Shown here: piece after piece, positions 5,522 to 6,913 of the stretch
How positions within the stretch are numbered: the stretch's first letter is position 1
How the letters are laid out: the number at the start of each line of letters is the position of its first letter
Assembly (NCBI GenBank): GCA_027001345.1
Contig: JALTMS010000176.1
Coordinates: 1 to 6,913, forward strand
Source of the DNA: Acidobacteriota bacterium
GTDB taxonomy: Bacteria; Acidobacteriota; Polarisedimenticolia; J045
Reading direction: 5' to 3'
Length of the DNA stretch: 6,913 bases
Program-made: the position numbers and the translations under genes
Notes under the pieces: model-generated
Told to the model about the DNA's origin: nothing
Seen by the model: the letters and a program-made list of their open reading frames with translations, nothing else
The model's database searches: none

Positions 5522-6879
5522 GAGGGACAGCCCGTCCCGCCACGAGGGACCTGAGGCGAGGGACCGGCCCCCGCCAGGCGTCGAACTTCGAGCAGCGGCT
5601 GGAGAGCGAACTTGGAGTGCTCACAGGCTCCTCGTTCACTGTCCGGCGAGCGCATCGCCTCGAGCGGGCACCCGCCGTGACACAGCGGCATCACGTCGCA
5701 ACTCTTGCAGCCCGCCTTGTCGAAGGTGTCCCAGGCCAGCCAGCGTTCTTCGATCGCCGCCTGGAATGGCTGCTGCCCGTCGAGCAGGCTGCCGATCGCT
5801 CGATCGGCGTTCATCGTCACCTCGTGCCAGCACTTGAAGATCAGTCCATTGGGCGCGATCACGAATCCACCGGCACGATCGGCCGTGCAGAACGCGCCTG
5901 GAATCGCATTGGGGTAGCGTCCGAGGGGCAGACCGGCGCGAGCCGCCTGACGATAAATCTCCACTTCGGTGCGGGCGAAACTCTCGGTGGAGTAGCACAG
6001 TTCCTGGATGTTGCCGCAGGCCGCGCCATCGAAGGTCACCTGGGCGAGATAGATTCGAACCCGGCGCGCCAGACCCGCGGCATCCAGTGCCCGAACCGCA
6101 TCGAGGGTCGACATCGCGTTGCGCTGATCGACATTGATCCGCACCTGAAACGAGGCGAGGTCCACGCACTGCTTCATGTTCTCCACGATGCGATGAAAGG
6201 TCCCCTGCCCGCCGAGCAGGTGCCGGCGGCGATCATGTTCCTCCGGCGGACCGTCGAGGGTGACCTGCACCGAATCGATGCCCAGTTCGGCCAGTTCCTC
6301 CATCAAACCACGCTCGAGGAAGTAGCCGTTGGTGACGATCTGGCCCCGATAGAGCCACCCTCGTTGCCGGCTGATCTCCTGGAAGCGACGAGACAGGTCG
6401 GTGACGACCTTGCGCGCCGCAGGAAGCAGCGGCTCGCCACCGTACCAGCAGACGTAGAACTCCCGCAGTCCCGCCGCACGCTGCTCGAGCCACTCCAGCA
6501 ACGCCTCCTGGACCGCCGAGGCCATGGTCACCCGCAGGTGCTCCTCGTAGCAGTAGTCGCAACGGAAATTGCAGTCGAGGGTCGGCGCAATCGTCAAGTG
6601 GAGCTGGTCGGTGCGAAACCGATCCCGCAGCGTGGCGCTCTTGATCGACGCGGCCTCATCGGTGGCGTCATCGACCAGGAAGCCGCCTTCGATCATCCCT
6701 TCCCGGTAGGCCAGTTCCCGCTCCCCCGGACAGGGAGTGCGATCGGGGTCGGCCAGCATCGAGCGGACGAAGTCGATCTCCGATGGGTCGATCTCCGCCA
6801 ACGCCGTCGTGCGTGAATTGAACAGCAGCCAGGCGCCATCCTCGGCCCGAAACAACCTGTTGTATCGGGAGGCTTTCAT
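5518..6879 (-). CDS. Radical SAM/SPASM peptide maturase
   Basis: A 453-residue radical S-adenosylmethionine enzyme with a SPASM domain, the group that modifies ribosomal peptides (PqqE, MftC, cyclophane- and thioether-forming enzymes) or sulfatases. Residues 1-85 are an N-terminal region of the kind found in peptide maturases (SRYNRLF, WLLFNSRTTAL, then EGGFLVDD). The radical SAM cluster is bound by C103, C107 and C110 (CNFRCDYC); the glycine-rich SAM motif is WYGGEP at 145-150. The SPASM cysteines follow the canonical spacing exactly: C331, then G345 with C350, then C391-x2-C394-x5-C400-x3-C404, and C419, enough for two auxiliary 4Fe-4S clusters. The ATG has a GGAGAG site (6888-6893) 8 nt upstream. 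It is the first complete gene of the coupled operon; its stop overlaps the ATP-grasp start. The likely substrate is the 41-residue peptide at 3211-3336, by context. The chemistry, such as a C-C, C-O or thioether crosslink, is unknown. Confidence 0.93.
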   Translation of the reverse strand: MKASRYNRLFRAEDGAWLLFNSRTTALAEIDPSEIDFVRSMLADPDRTPCPGERELAYREGMIEGGFLVDDATDEAASIKSATLRDRFRTDQLHLTIAPTLDCNFRCDYCYEEHLRVTMASAVQEALLEWLEQRAAGLREFYVCWYGGEPLLPAARKVVTDLSRRFQEISRQRGWLYRGQIVTNGYFLERGLMEELAELGIDSVQVTLDGPPEEHDRRRHLLGGQGTFHRIVENMKQCVDLASFQVRINVDQRNAMSTLDAVRALDAAGLARRVRIYLAQVTFDGAACGNIQELCYSTESFARTEVEIYRQAARAGLPLGRYPNAIPGAFCTADRAGGFVIAPNGLIFKCWHEVTMNADRAIGSLLDGQQPFQAAIEERWLAWDTFDKAGCKSCDVMPLCHGGCPLEAMRSPDSERGACEHSKFALQPLLEVRRLAGAGPSPQVPRGGTGCPS

Positions 6880-6913
6880 CAGCGAGTCTCTCCACTTGCA
6901 TCCACCACTTCCA
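6879..6913 (-). CDS. Possible 3' end of a further upstream operon gene (10 codons visible)
   Basis: At the right edge a minus-strand frame gives EVVDASGETR followed by TGA at 6879-6881. That stop shares one base with the maturase ATG (TGATG), the same coupling style used downstream. This hints that the operon begins further right with another gene. Ten codons cannot identify it and the frame could be accidental; the maturase frame itself is also open to the window edge. Confidence 0.2.
   Translation of the reverse strand, partial: EVVDASGETR

Noticed and set aside
1..6913. CRISPR arrays, tRNA or rRNA genes, insertion sequences, integrases
   Set aside because: No regular repeat-spacer pattern, RNA-gene consensus or transposase motif was seen on either strand.

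Overview
The window comes from a GC-rich bacterium. All large genes read on the minus strand; one very small gene reads on the plus strand. The organism cannot be fixed from the sequence. High GC, a molybdenum hydroxylase and a SPASM-type peptide maturation locus would fit Acidobacteriota, Myxococcota or similar soil/sediment lineages, but this is only an impression.

Left part (1-2765, minus strand), a redox enzyme locus. A glycine/betaine/D-proline reductase (GrdB/PrdB)-like protein with a CxxC motif comes first. A 148-bp gap follows, holding a plausible promoter and a short palindrome. Then come the FAD subunit of a xanthine dehydrogenase/CO dehydrogenase-type molybdenum hydroxylase and, overlapping it by ATGA, a polypeptide that fuses the 2Fe-2S subunit to the start of the molybdopterin subunit. 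That last gene runs off the left edge. The FAD and Fe-S/Mo proteins should form one electron-transfer enzyme; its substrate cannot be read from this fragment.

Middle (2766-3210): 445 bp without a supportable large gene. It contains a likely promoter and a structured leader for the small gene that follows.

Right part (3211-6913), a putative peptide-modification locus. A 41-codon gene on the plus strand (3211-3336) has an excellent ribosome binding site. It encodes a peptide with a proline-rich middle and a C-terminus carrying three cysteines and a final Trp. Converging on it from the right is a tightly coupled minus-strand operon: a radical SAM/SPASM maturase (6879-5518), a RimK/graspetide-like ATP-grasp ligase (5521-4583) and a DUF885-like putative zinc peptidase with an HExxxH motif (4586-3396), joined by two ATGA overlaps. 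A GC-rich inverted repeat between the convergent stops can serve as a bidirectional terminator.

The inference is a RiPP or peptide-derived cofactor pathway: the SPASM enzyme would install a radical crosslink, the ATP-grasp enzyme would form an amide or ester bond or add an amino acid, and the peptidase would trim the product. I do not recognise this combination (short Cys/Trp-ended precursor + SPASM + ATP-grasp + DUF885-like peptidase) as a named class. It is the most interesting content of the window.
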